The notes below the pieces were generated by a model that saw nothing but the letters and a program-made list of their open reading frames with translations, was not told the DNA's origin and searched no databases. Both the position numbers and the translations under genes were made by a program. A DNA stretch of 64,000 nucleotides, taken from assembly GCA_002343685.1 (NCBI GenBank), contig DDRS01000017.1, positions 356,128 to 420,127 of the forward strand, written 5' to 3'. This document shows positions 47,360-56,094 of the stretch, one piece after another. The stretch comes from Thiobacillus denitrificans. Lineage in GTDB: Bacteria > Pseudomonadota > Gammaproteobacteria > Burkholderiales > Thiobacillaceae. Position 1 is the stretch's first letter. The number at the start of each line of letters is the position of its first letter.

Positions 47360-48438
47360 AAGCCTCGCTGGCCGACAAGCTCGCTCGCGCCGACGAGCGG
47401 CTGGAGGAACTCGACGCATTGCTGTCGCAGCCGGAAATCGCCGGCAATATGGAAAGCTATCGCAAGCTCACCCGCGAACACGCCGATCTCAGCCCGGTGG
47501 TGGCGCTTTACCGTCAATACAAGCTGGTCGAGGCCGACCGGACAACCGCTGGCGAGATGCTTGCCGACCCGGACATGCGCGAACTTGCCGAAGCGGAACT
47601 CGCCGATTGCGCAACGAAAATCGAGCAACTGGAAACCGAACTGCAGACTGCGCTACTGCCGAAAGATCCCAACGACGAGCGCAACATCTTCCTGGAAATC
47701 CGCGCCGGCACGGGCGGCGACGAGTCGGCGCTGTTCGCCGGCAACTTGTTGCGCATGTACACGCGCTATGCCGAGCGCCAGGGCTGGAAGGTTGAGATCG
47801 TGTCGGAAAATCCCGGCGAAGTCGGGGGCTACAAGGAGGTGATCCTCCGCATCGTTGGGCAAGGTGCATACTCACGGCTGAAGTTCGAATCCGGCGGCCA
47901 TCGCGTGCAACGCGTGCCGGAAACCGAGTCGCAGGGCCGTATCCACACCTCGGCCTGCACCGTCGCCGTGATGCCGGAAGCCGACGAGGTCGGCGAAGTC
48001 GACATCAACCCGGCCGACCTGCGCATCGACACCTTCCGTGCGTCGGGCGCCGGTGGCCAGCACATCAACAAGACCGACTCGGCGGTCCGCATTACCCATC
48101 TGCCGACCGGGCTGGTGGTCGAATGCCAGGACGACCGTTCCCAGCACCGCAACCGCGCACAGGCGATGAGCGTGCTGGCGGCGCGCCTGAAGGATCGCGA
48201 AATCCAGGCGCAGCACGCCACCGAAGCCAGCACCCGCAAGAACCTGATCGGCAGCGGCGACCGCTCCGATCGCATCCGGACCTACAACTTCCCTCAGGGC
48301 CGCATCACCGATCACCGCATCAACCTCACGCTATACAAGATCGACGCGATGATGGACGGCGACCTCACCGAGCTGCTCGACGCGCTCGCGGCCGAACATC
48401 AGGCCGAATTGCTGGCGACGCTTGCCGGCGAGGGCTGA
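47356..48438 (+). CDS. prfA: Peptide chain release factor 1
   Basis: A 360-aa RF1, equal in length to the E. coli protein. The GGQ motif (GAGGQHINKTDS) catalyses peptidyl-tRNA hydrolysis, and the anticodon-like loop precedes it. It reads UAA and UAG. Coupled to hemA by overlap. Confidence 0.97.
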   Translation: MKASLADKLARADERLEELDALLSQPEIAGNMESYRKLTREHADLSPVVALYRQYKLVEADRTTAGEMLADPDMRELAEAELADCATKIEQLETELQTALLPKDPNDERNIFLEIRAGTGGDESALFAGNLLRMYTRYAERQGWKVEIVSENPGEVGGYKEVILRIVGQGAYSRLKFESGGHRVQRVPETESQGRIHTSACTVAVMPEADEVGEVDINPADLRIDTFRASGAGGQHINKTDSAVRITHLPTGLVVECQDDRSQHRNRAQAMSVLAARLKDREIQAQHATEASTRKNLIGSGDRSDRIRTYNFPQGRITDHRINLTLYKIDAMMDGDLTELLDALAAEHQAELLATLAGEG

Positions 48439-48441
48439 AAC

Positions 48442-49305
48442 ATGGCCCGCGAGGCGGCGACCGTCGCCAGTCTGCTCGACGACGCCGCAACACGCATTGG
48501 CGCGACGCTCGGACTGGACACGCGCGAAGCGCGACTGGAAGCGCGCGTGCTCGCCGCGTTTGCCTGGGGCGTGGCGCCCGCCTGGCTGATCGCACACGAC
48601 ACCGACCTGCCTGACCAGGCGCAACTCGCGCAATTCCGCACGCTACTCGCGCGCAGGTTGGTCGGCGAACCGATCGCCTACCTCACCGGTGCGCGCGAGT
48701 TTTACGGCCGCAGCTTTCGCGTGTCGCCCGACGTCCTGATTCCGCGACCCGATACCGAATTGCTGGTGGAGCGGGCCCTGGCGCACATGCCCGGCGACCA
48801 GGCAGTAGAGGTCCTCGACCTCGGTACCGGCAGCGGCTGTATCGCTATCACCCTGGCGCTGGAACGGCCGCTTGCACGCGTGACCGCCGTGGATCGCTCC
48901 GATGCCGCGCTCGCCGCCGCGAAAAATAACGGCAGCATCCTCAACGCATCTGTCGAGTTTCTGACCAGCGACTGGTTTTCTGCATTGGCCGGACGCCGCT
49001 TCGATCTCATAGTCGGCAATCCGCCCTATATCGCCGCTGCCGATCCCCATCTGGCGCGCGGGGATGTGCGATTCGAGCCACTTTCCGCGCTCGCATCAGG
49101 TCCGGACGGTCTGGATGACCTGCGCCGCCTGATCGCGGCAGCACCCGGACATCTCAAGCCCGGCGGCGTGCTGCTGGTGGAACATGGGTACGATCAGGCG
49201 AATGCCGTCCAGGCCTTGCTCCAGGCCGCGGGATTCTCCCATCCGCAAAGCTGGCCGGACCTGTCTAGCATCTACCGTGTCAGTGGCGGCAATCTGTCGG
49301 AATAA
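48442..49305 (+). CDS. prmC: Release factor glutamine methyltransferase
   Basis: A 287-aa protein with a small N-terminal helical domain and the class I SAM domain (VLDLGTGSGCIAI; catalytic NPPY at about residues 193-196). It methylates the GGQ glutamine of RF1/RF2. It begins 3 bp after prfA. Confidence 0.96.
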   Translation: MAREAATVASLLDDAATRIGATLGLDTREARLEARVLAAFAWGVAPAWLIAHDTDLPDQAQLAQFRTLLARRLVGEPIAYLTGAREFYGRSFRVSPDVLIPRPDTELLVERALAHMPGDQAVEVLDLGTGSGCIAITLALERPLARVTAVDRSDAALAAAKNNGSILNASVEFLTSDWFSALAGRRFDLIVGNPPYIAAADPHLARGDVRFEPLSALASGPDGLDDLRRLIAAAPGHLKPGGVLLVEHGYDQANAVQALLQAAGFSHPQSWPDLSSIYRVSGGNLSE

Positions 49306-49387
49306 TTTACACTCACCCAACCCAGGGCACACTCGATAAGCCGGCAGACAGCATAAGACGGGCAATCCAAGCAGGAATGACGTACAT

Positions 49388-49403
49388 TGGTGCGATTCTT
49401 GCT
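49388..49403 (+). promoter_or_regulatory. Candidate sigma-54 promoter (-24/-12)
   Basis: TGGTGCG-N4-TTGCT fits the TGGCACG-N4-TTGCW consensus at both the GG (-24) and GC (-12) doublets with the correct 12-bp offset. It sits about 45 bp before the gene at 49448, giving a leader of about 34 nt, an ideal distance. The AT-rich upstream bases may hold activator sites. Confidence 0.65.
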
Positions 49404-49447
49404 GTATTTTCTGGGGACAGCAACCAGAATGATTATCGAGGCCTGAC

Positions 49448-50113
49448 ATGTCCGACCACACACCCGAAACTCCAGACACCTCGCCCGAGGCATTGCCAAA
49501 CAGTGAGATCAATCCCTCGCGCCGTAGACTGGCGGGGGCCGCACTGGGCGTATCCGCCATTTTCACGCTGGCCAGCCGCCCAGTATTGGCGACCGACCAG
49601 TGCATGACGCCGTCAGGAGCCGTATCGGGCAATCTGAGCCAGCATGGTACGCCTACGCTGTGTAGCGGCAGGACGCCGGGTTACTGGAAAACGCATTCGG
49701 GATCCTGGCCGTCGCCTTATCTTCCCGGAAGCTGCAACGCGGGAAATAGCTGTAACAAGGTCCAGAACTGGAAAGGCGGCACCCTGTTCCATCCGCTTTT
49801 TTCCGGCACCCAGTTCATGGCGGATCTCGATGGCAATCCCGGCACACCCAAGACCTCGCTTTCCCTAATGCAGGTCCTGATGCTGAGCAATGGTTCCAAC
49901 CCCTGGGGGCTGACCGACCCTGACAATTTGGGTGCGCATATCGTTGCCGCACTGTTGAACGCCAAAGCTGGTTTGACTCCGGTTCTCTCGGAAACGGATG
50001 TGATCGGCATCTGGAACGAATGGGTCAGCAAGGGATATTTCGAACCCACGGCCAACGTACAGTGGAATTCGGCGCAGATCGTGGATTACCTCAAGACCAC
50101 CATGCCCGTATGA
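49448..50113 (+). CDS. Tat-exported protein of unknown function
   Basis: A 221-aa protein with a twin-arginine signal (SRRRLAGAALGVSAIF, residues 24-39; cleavage near PVLA, about residue 50). The mature part has a TPGYWKTHSGSWP segment (a 'GYWK-H' motif seen in some bacterial surface or extracellular proteins), several cysteines and a NWKGGTLFHPLFSGTQF block. No enzymatic motif is recognised. It heads a module with PqqD-like, HprK-like and nucleotidyltransferase genes, so it may be the product modified or handled by them. Ribosome binding site GAGG upstream. Confidence 0.75.
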   Translation: MSDHTPETPDTSPEALPNSEINPSRRRLAGAALGVSAIFTLASRPVLATDQCMTPSGAVSGNLSQHGTPTLCSGRTPGYWKTHSGSWPSPYLPGSCNAGNSCNKVQNWKGGTLFHPLFSGTQFMADLDGNPGTPKTSLSLMQVLMLSNGSNPWGLTDPDNLGAHIVAALLNAKAGLTPVLSETDVIGIWNEWVSKGYFEPTANVQWNSAQIVDYLKTTMPV

Positions 50114-50152
50114 TCTGAGTTTTCTTTCAATAGCTTCCCGATTCAAATACGA

Positions 50153-50407
50153 TTGGCACGTTTTCAGATCAAATCCTTTGAACAGGAAGCTGCTGTATTC
50201 GATACGGCATCCGGCGACACACACTACCTCGCGCCGTTCAACGTAGCCCTGTTCCAGCTTGTCCAGAGCAATCCTGGCATGACTTTGGATGAGCTGCATG
50301 GCGCGCTGGCTTCCCAGTTGTCTCTTGAGTTCGGCCCGGATCTCGCCCATCAAACGGATCAAGCGCTCGCCAGCTTGCGTCGGATCGGCTTGCTCGAAAC
50401 GCCATGA
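50153..50407 (+). CDS. HPr-rel-A system PqqD-like protein
   Basis: An 84-aa PqqD-family protein (FEQEAAVFDTASGDTHYLAPFNVALFQLV ... DLAHQTDQALASLRRIGLLE). PqqD-type domains bind peptides and present them to enzymes. The TTG start at 50153 has no good ribosome binding site but is the only one that fits the family. Its stop overlaps the kinase ATG (ATGA). Confidence 0.8.
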   Translation: MARFQIKSFEQEAAVFDTASGDTHYLAPFNVALFQLVQSNPGMTLDELHGALASQLSLEFGPDLAHQTDQALASLRRIGLLETP

Positions 50408-51324
50408 AGCTGCTTCAACTCCCTCCATCCGATTTGCGGCATCAGCTCGCCGGTAACGGCGTATGGCTGCGCACCGGCCCTTTCTCGCTCCGGATCCGTT
50501 CGCGCCTGCCGCGCGTCGCCGAGGGACTGGCTGAACTCTATGGCCAATTTGAAGTGCGTAGCGCGCACCAGGCCTTTGCGGATTTCCATGTCGAACTGAA
50601 CCCCCCTTCCCGCCTGCGGCGCTGGTTCCGTCCGCAGGTCAATTTTTCCTTCGATGGTGCCCAGCCTTTCAAACCGCTGCCGTTGGATCAAGCCTACCCC
50701 ATGCTGGAATGGGGTCTGAACTGGTGCGTCTCGATGCACGCGCACCACTATCTGATCATTCATGCCGCCGTCGTGGAGAAAAATGGTCTGGCCGCCATTC
50801 TCCCGGCGCCACCCGGTTCGGGAAAAAGCACCCTGACCGCAGGGCTGGTGTTATCGGGCTGGCGCCTGCTTTCCGACGAACTGACCCTGATCGATCGCAG
50901 GACGGGCCTGCTCCATGCGTTGCCGCGCCCCGTCAGTCTGAAAAACCAGTCGATCGACGTCATCCGCCAGTTCAGTCCTGAAGCCTTCATCAATCGTGTC
51001 TCCCACGACACGGCCAAAGGTTCCGTGGCACACATGCGCCCGCCAAGGGACAGCGTACTGCGCCAGCATGAACCTGCCCGCCCCGGCTGGGTGATTTTTC
51101 CCAAATGGGAGGCTGGCGCCGAAACACAGCTGACCCCCCGCTCCCGGGCCGAAACGTTCATGTTTCTGGCACAGAATGCATTCAACTACAGCCATCTGGG
51201 CGCGGACGGCTTTCGCGTCGGCACCACGCTGATCGACCATGCGCACTGTTACGATTTCCGCTACAGCGCATTGAGCGAGGCAGTCGCCGCTTTCGATCGT
51301 CTGGCCGAACGCCGGGCTGTGTGA
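50404..51324 (+). CDS. HprK-related kinase A
   Basis: A 306-aa protein similar to HPr kinase/phosphorylase with an N-terminal unknown domain and P-loop PAPPGSGKST (about residues 136-145), followed by DELTLIDRRTG. It lacks the full HprK sequence and belongs to the HprK-related A group found with PqqD-like proteins, often in exosortase/PEP-CTERM species. The phosphorylation target is unknown. Coupled to the PqqD gene by ATGA. Confidence 0.88.
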   Translation: MKLLQLPPSDLRHQLAGNGVWLRTGPFSLRIRSRLPRVAEGLAELYGQFEVRSAHQAFADFHVELNPPSRLRRWFRPQVNFSFDGAQPFKPLPLDQAYPMLEWGLNWCVSMHAHHYLIIHAAVVEKNGLAAILPAPPGSGKSTLTAGLVLSGWRLLSDELTLIDRRTGLLHALPRPVSLKNQSIDVIRQFSPEAFINRVSHDTAKGSVAHMRPPRDSVLRQHEPARPGWVIFPKWEAGAETQLTPRSRAETFMFLAQNAFNYSHLGADGFRVGTTLIDHAHCYDFRYSALSEAVAAFDRLAERRAV

Positions 51325-51329
51325 AATTC

Positions 51330-52427
51330 ATGAAATCCAGGTCCCGCGATTTGCTCAGTTGCACCTTGCGTTCGCCCGATTCCGTCACGCGCTTTTCGAT
51401 GGGCGAGTGGGACCTGCTGGTGCGGCAGGCACGGAGTGCCGGCCTGCTGGCGCGTGTTCGGCACGTTCTGGCCCGACACCAGCTGACCGAAGCCATCCCG
51501 GCCGTCGCACGCTGGCATTTTGATGCGGCGGCCACGCTGGCCGCGAAGCAGCAACTGGCCGTACGCTGGGAAGTGGGCAAGATCCGTACCGCCTTGAAAG
51601 GGCTGACCTTCCCCTTCATTCTCCTGAAAGGCAGCGCCTACGTCATGGCCAATCTGCCCGCGGCAAGCGGACGCCTGTTCAATGACATCGACATCCTGGT
51701 CCCGCGGGCACAACTTGGCGCAGTCGAAGCCGCACTCATGCTTGCAGGCTGGCACCCGACCCTGTTGTCGGACTATGACCAGCGCTACTACCGCCGTTGG
51801 ATGCACGAAATCCCGCCGCTGCAACATGCCGTCCGCGCCACGGTGATCGACGTGCATCACGCCATCCTTCCCGATACGGCACGTTATCACCCGGATTCCG
51901 CCACGCTGCGCCACCGTGCCGTCGCAGTGGCGGACATGCCGGGCGTCCAGGTGCTGGCGACGGAAGATCGCATCCTGCATTCGGCCACCCACGTATTTCA
52001 CGATGGCGAATTGCCGCACGGCCTGCGCGATCTGACCGATCTCGACCTGTTGCTGCGCGATGCCGCTGCCAACCCCGATTTCTGGCCGCGGCTGACGGCG
52101 CGCGCCAACGAGCTACAACTAGGTCGTTCGCTGTTCTATGCGCTGCGTTATCTACGCTATTTCCTCGATACGCCGATTCCCGACAGCGCAATGGCGGCCC
52201 TCGAGCGCGACAGGCCGAATCGCCTCACCCTTGCCCTGATGGACCGCATCTTCACACGGGTCCTCGCGCCCGACCATGCGAGTTGTGCCGATCGCTTCAC
52301 CCCTGCCGCACGGCTGGCCGCTTTCGTGCGCGCCCACTGGCTGCGCATGCCCGTGCATCTGCTGATCCCGCATCTGCTTCACAAGGCCTTCGTCAGCCCC
52401 TATCAGCGAAACGAGAAACCGGCTTGA
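51330..52427 (+). CDS. Nucleotidyltransferase-family protein of the HPr-rel-A module
   Basis: A 365-aa protein with a nucleotidyltransferase-like motif GRLFNDIDILVP (about residues 114-125; the 'G(S)-x-D-x-D' core) near an FILLKGSAYV segment. It resembles the NTP_transf_5 family that accompanies HprK-related kinases. The start could be GTG 51321, overlapping the kinase stop (GTGA), or ATG 51330. The substrate is unknown; adenylylation or uridylylation of a partner is possible. Confidence 0.75.
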   Translation: MKSRSRDLLSCTLRSPDSVTRFSMGEWDLLVRQARSAGLLARVRHVLARHQLTEAIPAVARWHFDAAATLAAKQQLAVRWEVGKIRTALKGLTFPFILLKGSAYVMANLPAASGRLFNDIDILVPRAQLGAVEAALMLAGWHPTLLSDYDQRYYRRWMHEIPPLQHAVRATVIDVHHAILPDTARYHPDSATLRHRAVAVADMPGVQVLATEDRILHSATHVFHDGELPHGLRDLTDLDLLLRDAAANPDFWPRLTARANELQLGRSLFYALRYLRYFLDTPIPDSAMAALERDRPNRLTLALMDRIFTRVLAPDHASCADRFTPAARLAAFVRAHWLRMPVHLLIPHLLHKAFVSPYQRNEKPA

Positions 52428-52439
52428 CGCCGGTTTCTC
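52413..52439. terminator. 11-bp terminator hairpin at the end of the kinase module
   Basis: GAGAAACCGGC/GCCGGTTTCTC, a perfect 11-bp stem with a 5-nt loop that contains the stop codon of the upstream gene. It lies over the -35 box of the next promoter. No U-tract, but a short UUUCU run within the 3' arm. Confidence 0.6.
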
Positions 52440-52451
52440 CGAGCGTATAAT
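52424..52451 (+). promoter_or_regulatory. grxD: Sigma-70 promoter for grxD
   Basis: TTGACG, 16 bp, TATAAT: near-consensus -35 and perfect -10. It begins inside the terminator loop of the upstream module and gives grxD a leader of about 30 nt. Confidence 0.8.
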
Positions 52452-52489
52452 TCCCGACTATTCCAGTCAAGTATTGCCCAGGAGCTCCC

Positions 52490-52810
52490 ATGACCCCTCT
52501 CGACCGCATCCGTGACCAAGTCACCAACAATACCGTCGTGCTGTACATGAAAGGCACACCCCAGTTTCCGCAGTGCGGCTTCTCGTCGCGCGCGGCGCAA
52601 GTGCTGCAGGCTTGCGGCGTGAAGGATTTTCTGGCGGTGAACGTGCTGGCCGATCCGGAAATCTTCGAAAACCTGAAGTACTATGCCAACTGGCCGACCT
52701 TCCCTCAGCTGTATGTGAAGGGCGAGTTGATCGGCGGCTCCGACATCATGATCGAGATGTACCAGAAGGGCGAAATCCAGAAGCTTCTGGAAGAAGCCCA
52801 GGCCGCCTGA
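52490..52810 (+). CDS. grxD: Monothiol glutaredoxin
   Basis: A 106-aa monothiol Grx of the Grx4/GrxD class with the active site CGFS (FPQCGFSSRA, Cys about residue 27) and the WPTFPQLYVKGELIGG glutathione-binding region. It binds and transfers [2Fe-2S] clusters with BolA proteins. AGGAG site upstream. Confidence 0.97.
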   Translation: MTPLDRIRDQVTNNTVVLYMKGTPQFPQCGFSSRAAQVLQACGVKDFLAVNVLADPEIFENLKYYANWPTFPQLYVKGELIGGSDIMIEMYQKGEIQKLLEEAQAA

Positions 52811-52829
52811 TCTGCTCAGGCGCCTCCGC

Positions 52830-52857
52830 AAAAAAGCCGACCCAGGTCGGCTTTTTT
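52830..52857. terminator. Bidirectional rho-independent terminator (grxD/ntrC)
   Basis: AAAAAAGCCGACC-CA-GGTCGGCTTTTTT: a 7-bp stem flanked by six A and six T, so it works on both strands. It lies between convergent grxD and ntrC. Confidence 0.9.
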
Positions 52858-52888
52858 GTTGCCCGAATTTCGCTTATCAAGCGAATGG

Positions 52889-54307
52889 CTATTTCGACTC
52901 GTCGCCCTCGGATTCCGCATCCATCCCCAGTTCGTGAATTTTCCGGGTCAGCGTGTTGCGCCCCCACCCCAGCAGATGCGCGGCCTCGATACGGCGTCCC
53001 CCGGTGTGGCGGAGCGCCACCTCGATCAGCGTTTTTTCGTACGCCTGGGTAAGATCATCCAGGATCGCCGCCTCGCCGCGTGCCAGCCGCGCGCCGGCTT
53101 CAGCGGCCAGTCCCTGCAACCAATCGCCGCCGCTTGGCTCGACTGTCCCCTGCATCAGATCGGCCGGCAGATCCCCGACCTCGACCACCTGGCCGGGCGC
53201 CATCACGGTCAGATAATGACTGACGTTCTCGAGCTGGCGTACGTTGCCGCTCCAGGGCAGATTGACCAGCGTCTTCATCGCCGCGTCCGACACGCCCTTG
53301 GTCTCCATCCCCAATTCGCGCGCGCTTTTCTGCATGAAATGGCGTACCAGCAGCGGAATATCCTCACGCCGCTCGCGCAGCGCCGGCAGGCGCAGTCGGA
53401 TCACGTTGAGGCGGTGGAACAGGTCTTCGCGGAACAATCCTTCACGCACCCGTACTTCCAGATCCTGGTGGGTTGCGGCGATCACCCGCACATTGACCTT
53501 GATCGGCGTATGACCGCCGACGCGGTAGAACTGCCCGTCGGCCAGCACGCGCAGCAAACGGGTTTGCAATTCGGCCGGCATGTCTCCGATCTCGTCCAGA
53601 AACAGCGTGCCGCCGTCGGCTTGCTCGAAACGGCCGCGCCGCTGCGCGGCCGCGCCCGTGAAGGCGCCGCGCTCGTGACCGAAGAGTTCCGACTCCAGCA
53701 AATCCCGCGGGATGGCCGCAGTATTCAGCGCGATGAACGGCGCGCCGGCACGCGGGCTGTGGCGATGCAGTGCACGCGCCACCAGCTCCTTGCCGCTGCC
53801 CGATTCGCCGGTGATCAAGACGGTGGCATGCGACTGCGCCAGTCGCCCGATGGCACGGAACACCTCCTGCATGGCAGGCGCCTGCCCGAGGATTTCCGGC
53901 ATCGGGGCATCGCTGCTGGCGGGCACGTCGCGGCTGGCATTTTCCGCCAGTGCGCGGCGCACCAGTTCGAGCGCCTGGTCGACGTCGAAAGGCTTGGGCA
54001 GGTATTCGAACGCGCCGCCCTGGAAGGCCGCCACCGCGCTGTCGAGATCGGAATACGCCGTCATGATGATGACGGGTACCTTGGGTAGCCGCTCCTTCAG
54101 CGCCTGCAGCAATTCCAGGCCGCTCACCCCCGGCATGCGGATGTCGGACAGCACGGCGGCGGGCGTGCTGCGTTCCAGTTCACGCAGCGCATCGCTGCCC
54201 GAACTGAAGGTCATGCACGCGATATCTTCGCGCAACAGGGCTTTTTCGAGAACCCAGCGGATGGAGCGGTCGTCGTCAATGATCCAGACGCAGCTTGATT
54301 TCGACAT
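52889..54307 (-). CDS. ntrC: Nitrogen regulation response regulator NtrC (sigma-54 activator)
   Basis: A 472-aa protein: receiver domain (WIIDDDRS; phospho-Asp in LSDIRMPG, about residue 54), AAA+ domain with Walker A GESGSGKE and sigma-54 contact GAFTGA, and a C-terminal Fis-type helix-turn-helix (RIEAAHLLGWGRNTLTRKI). It activates sigma-54 promoters under nitrogen limitation. The start at 54307 is 5 bp after ntrB and matches the family (MSKSSCVWIIDDD). Confidence 0.96.
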   Translation of the reverse strand: MSKSSCVWIIDDDRSIRWVLEKALLREDIACMTFSSGSDALRELERSTPAAVLSDIRMPGVSGLELLQALKERLPKVPVIIMTAYSDLDSAVAAFQGGAFEYLPKPFDVDQALELVRRALAENASRDVPASSDAPMPEILGQAPAMQEVFRAIGRLAQSHATVLITGESGSGKELVARALHRHSPRAGAPFIALNTAAIPRDLLESELFGHERGAFTGAAAQRRGRFEQADGGTLFLDEIGDMPAELQTRLLRVLADGQFYRVGGHTPIKVNVRVIAATHQDLEVRVREGLFREDLFHRLNVIRLRLPALRERREDIPLLVRHFMQKSARELGMETKGVSDAAMKTLVNLPWSGNVRQLENVSHYLTVMAPGQVVEVGDLPADLMQGTVEPSGGDWLQGLAAEAGARLARGEAAILDDLTQAYEKTLIEVALRHTGGRRIEAAHLLGWGRNTLTRKIHELGMDAESEGDESK

Positions 54308-54312
54308 AGTGT

Positions 54313-55368
54313 TCAGCCAGGCAAAGGAAGAAAAATGGAAAATGAGGTACGGCCAGGACGGCTTTCGCAATCGATGGTGCCGTGGTTTTGCGCGACCAGC
54401 GTCTGTGCAACGGCAAGCCCGAGCCCGCTGCCGCCTTCGCGCCCGGACACCAGCGGAAAGAATATCTGTTCACGGATCTCATCGGGTATGCCCGGGCCGT
54501 TATCGATGATCTCGACGCGCATGCCGAGCTGGTAGCGTCGGCTTTCCAGCGTAATCTGCCGCGCCACCCGAGTCTTGAAAATGATCTCACCCTGGCCATG
54601 CATCGCCTGCACGGCATTACGCGCGATATTGAGCGTCGCTTGAATCAACTGTTCGGCATCGGCCCGGATTTCCGGCAGGCTGATATCGTAGTCGCGGCGG
54701 AGCGACATGCTCGGGGTTTCAGCCAGGATCAGACTGCGGACCCGCTCCAGGACTTCGTGGATATTCACTGCACCAAAACGGGGCATGCGATGCGGGGTAA
54801 GCAGCCGCTCCATCAGCGACTGCAACCGATCGGATTCCTTGATGATGACCTGGGTGTATTCGCGCAAGGATTCGCGCGGCAACTCGTGCTCCAGCAGTTG
54901 CGCCGCGCCGCGGATGCCGCCAAGCGGATTCTTGATTTCATGTGCGAGGTTGCGCAGCAGTTCGCGGTTGGCCTCTTGTTGCAAGCGCGCCTGTTCCAGC
55001 CGGGCAATGCGCAGATGCGGATCGACCGCGCGCATTTCGATCAGCACGGCGTCCTCAGGCTTGTCCAGCGGCGACACGCTGCAGCTGAGCCGGATCGGCG
55101 GATGACCGCTCACCACTACATCGAGTTCGTATTCGATGACGGTTTCCTGCTGGGCACATGCCGTCTGGACCGCAGCAAGCAACTCGGGGCTGCGCTCGAA
55201 TACCGTCATGGCGTCATCCTCAAGCAGCAGGACGCCGGATATGCCCAGCAAGGTCTCGGCTGCAGGATTGACATATATGATGCGGCGCCCGGCATCCAGA
55301 ATCATGGTGCCGGTGGAGAGGTAATCCAGTCCTGAATAATCGGTAGGCGAGAACGGCGGCATGCTCAT
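54313..55368 (-). CDS. ntrB: Nitrogen regulation sensor kinase NtrB (GlnL)
   Basis: A 351-aa soluble kinase with an N-terminal PAS domain (YLSTGTMILDAGRRIIYVNPAAE), HisKA with phospho-His in LAHEIKNPLGGIRGAAQLLE, and HATPase (DNGPGIP; GLGLAVAQ). It phosphorylates NtrC under control of PII. The start is 55368 or 55362; no strong ribosome binding site. Confidence 0.95.
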   Translation of the reverse strand: MSMPPFSPTDYSGLDYLSTGTMILDAGRRIIYVNPAAETLLGISGVLLLEDDAMTVFERSPELLAAVQTACAQQETVIEYELDVVVSGHPPIRLSCSVSPLDKPEDAVLIEMRAVDPHLRIARLEQARLQQEANRELLRNLAHEIKNPLGGIRGAAQLLEHELPRESLREYTQVIIKESDRLQSLMERLLTPHRMPRFGAVNIHEVLERVRSLILAETPSMSLRRDYDISLPEIRADAEQLIQATLNIARNAVQAMHGQGEIIFKTRVARQITLESRRYQLGMRVEIIDNGPGIPDEIREQIFFPLVSGREGGSGLGLAVAQTLVAQNHGTIDCESRPGRTSFSIFLPLPG

Positions 55369-55491
55369 GCACTCAGATGAAGCACTGATTGTGCCAGAGC
55401 GTGGTTGTTGAAGCTTCAACGTCTTCAGACCACAGACGGCCTATTAGCGGGTGGGGCTGCCGGCGGCGTCTTGAATACGTGTGCAGGCGAC

Positions 55492-55962
55492 TTACTTCAG
55501 ATTGGCCAGTTCGCGCTGGATGGAGGTGATGTTCTGATCGTGTTGCTGCACCGTCGTCCGTAGTTTGCTCACGCGATCGAGGTAGGTGGCGTCGGTCGCC
55601 CGTTCGCCCGGCTGCAGGCGTTCGCCCAACGTCAGCTGACGGCGCGCTTCATCGGCGTTGCGGCGTTCGCTGGACAGCTCATCCTGCAGCACCTGGCGCC
55701 GGATATCGTCGCGCCGCTTCTGGGTGCCCGGATCGATACGCGGAAAATCCGCCGGGCTGGGTGTATATGCGGCCCGTCTGGGTGCTTTGCCTCTGGCCGG
55801 CAGTTGTGTCGGCGCACCGGGCAGGTCGACGCGCTTGGCGCCTTTCTTGTAGACATCGGTAAATGTCACCTGGCCGTTTTCATCGACGTATTTGTAGATT
55901 TCCGCCTGCGCAGGCGCAGCCAGAATCAGGCACAGAAGGAAGGGCAAGCGGGCGATGGACAT
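55492..55962 (-). CDS. DUF4124 domain periplasmic protein
   Basis: A 156-aa protein with a signal peptide (residues 1-20, ending APAQA) and an N-terminal DUF4124 domain (EIYKYVDENGQVTFTDVYKKGA). The C-terminal half is a helical, likely coiled-coil region (LQDELSSERRNADEARRQL). Function unknown. The glnA-DUF4124-ntrB-ntrC order is common in betaproteobacteria. Confidence 0.85.
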   Translation of the reverse strand: MSIARLPFLLCLILAAPAQAEIYKYVDENGQVTFTDVYKKGAKRVDLPGAPTQLPARGKAPRRAAYTPSPADFPRIDPGTQKRRDDIRRQVLQDELSSERRNADEARRQLTLGERLQPGERATDATYLDRVSKLRTTVQQHDQNITSIQRELANLK

Positions 55963-56046
55963 AGGGCTGAGTGTAGCGTACCCGTTTGCTAACGGACACC
56001 GGCCGGCCAATCTTGATCCCGGAATAGCCCGGCCTGACAGCGCACC

Positions 56047-56071
56047 AAAAAAAGGGCGGCCGAAGCCGCCC
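56047..56071 (-). terminator. Rho-independent terminator of glnA
   Basis: On the minus strand GGGCGGC-loop-GCCGCCC (7-bp stem, 4-nt loop) is followed by seven U residues, 23 nt after the glnA stop. It separates glnA from DUF4124-ntrBC. Confidence 0.9.
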
Positions 56072-56094
56072 TATTATTTGCACACGTCCTGTGT

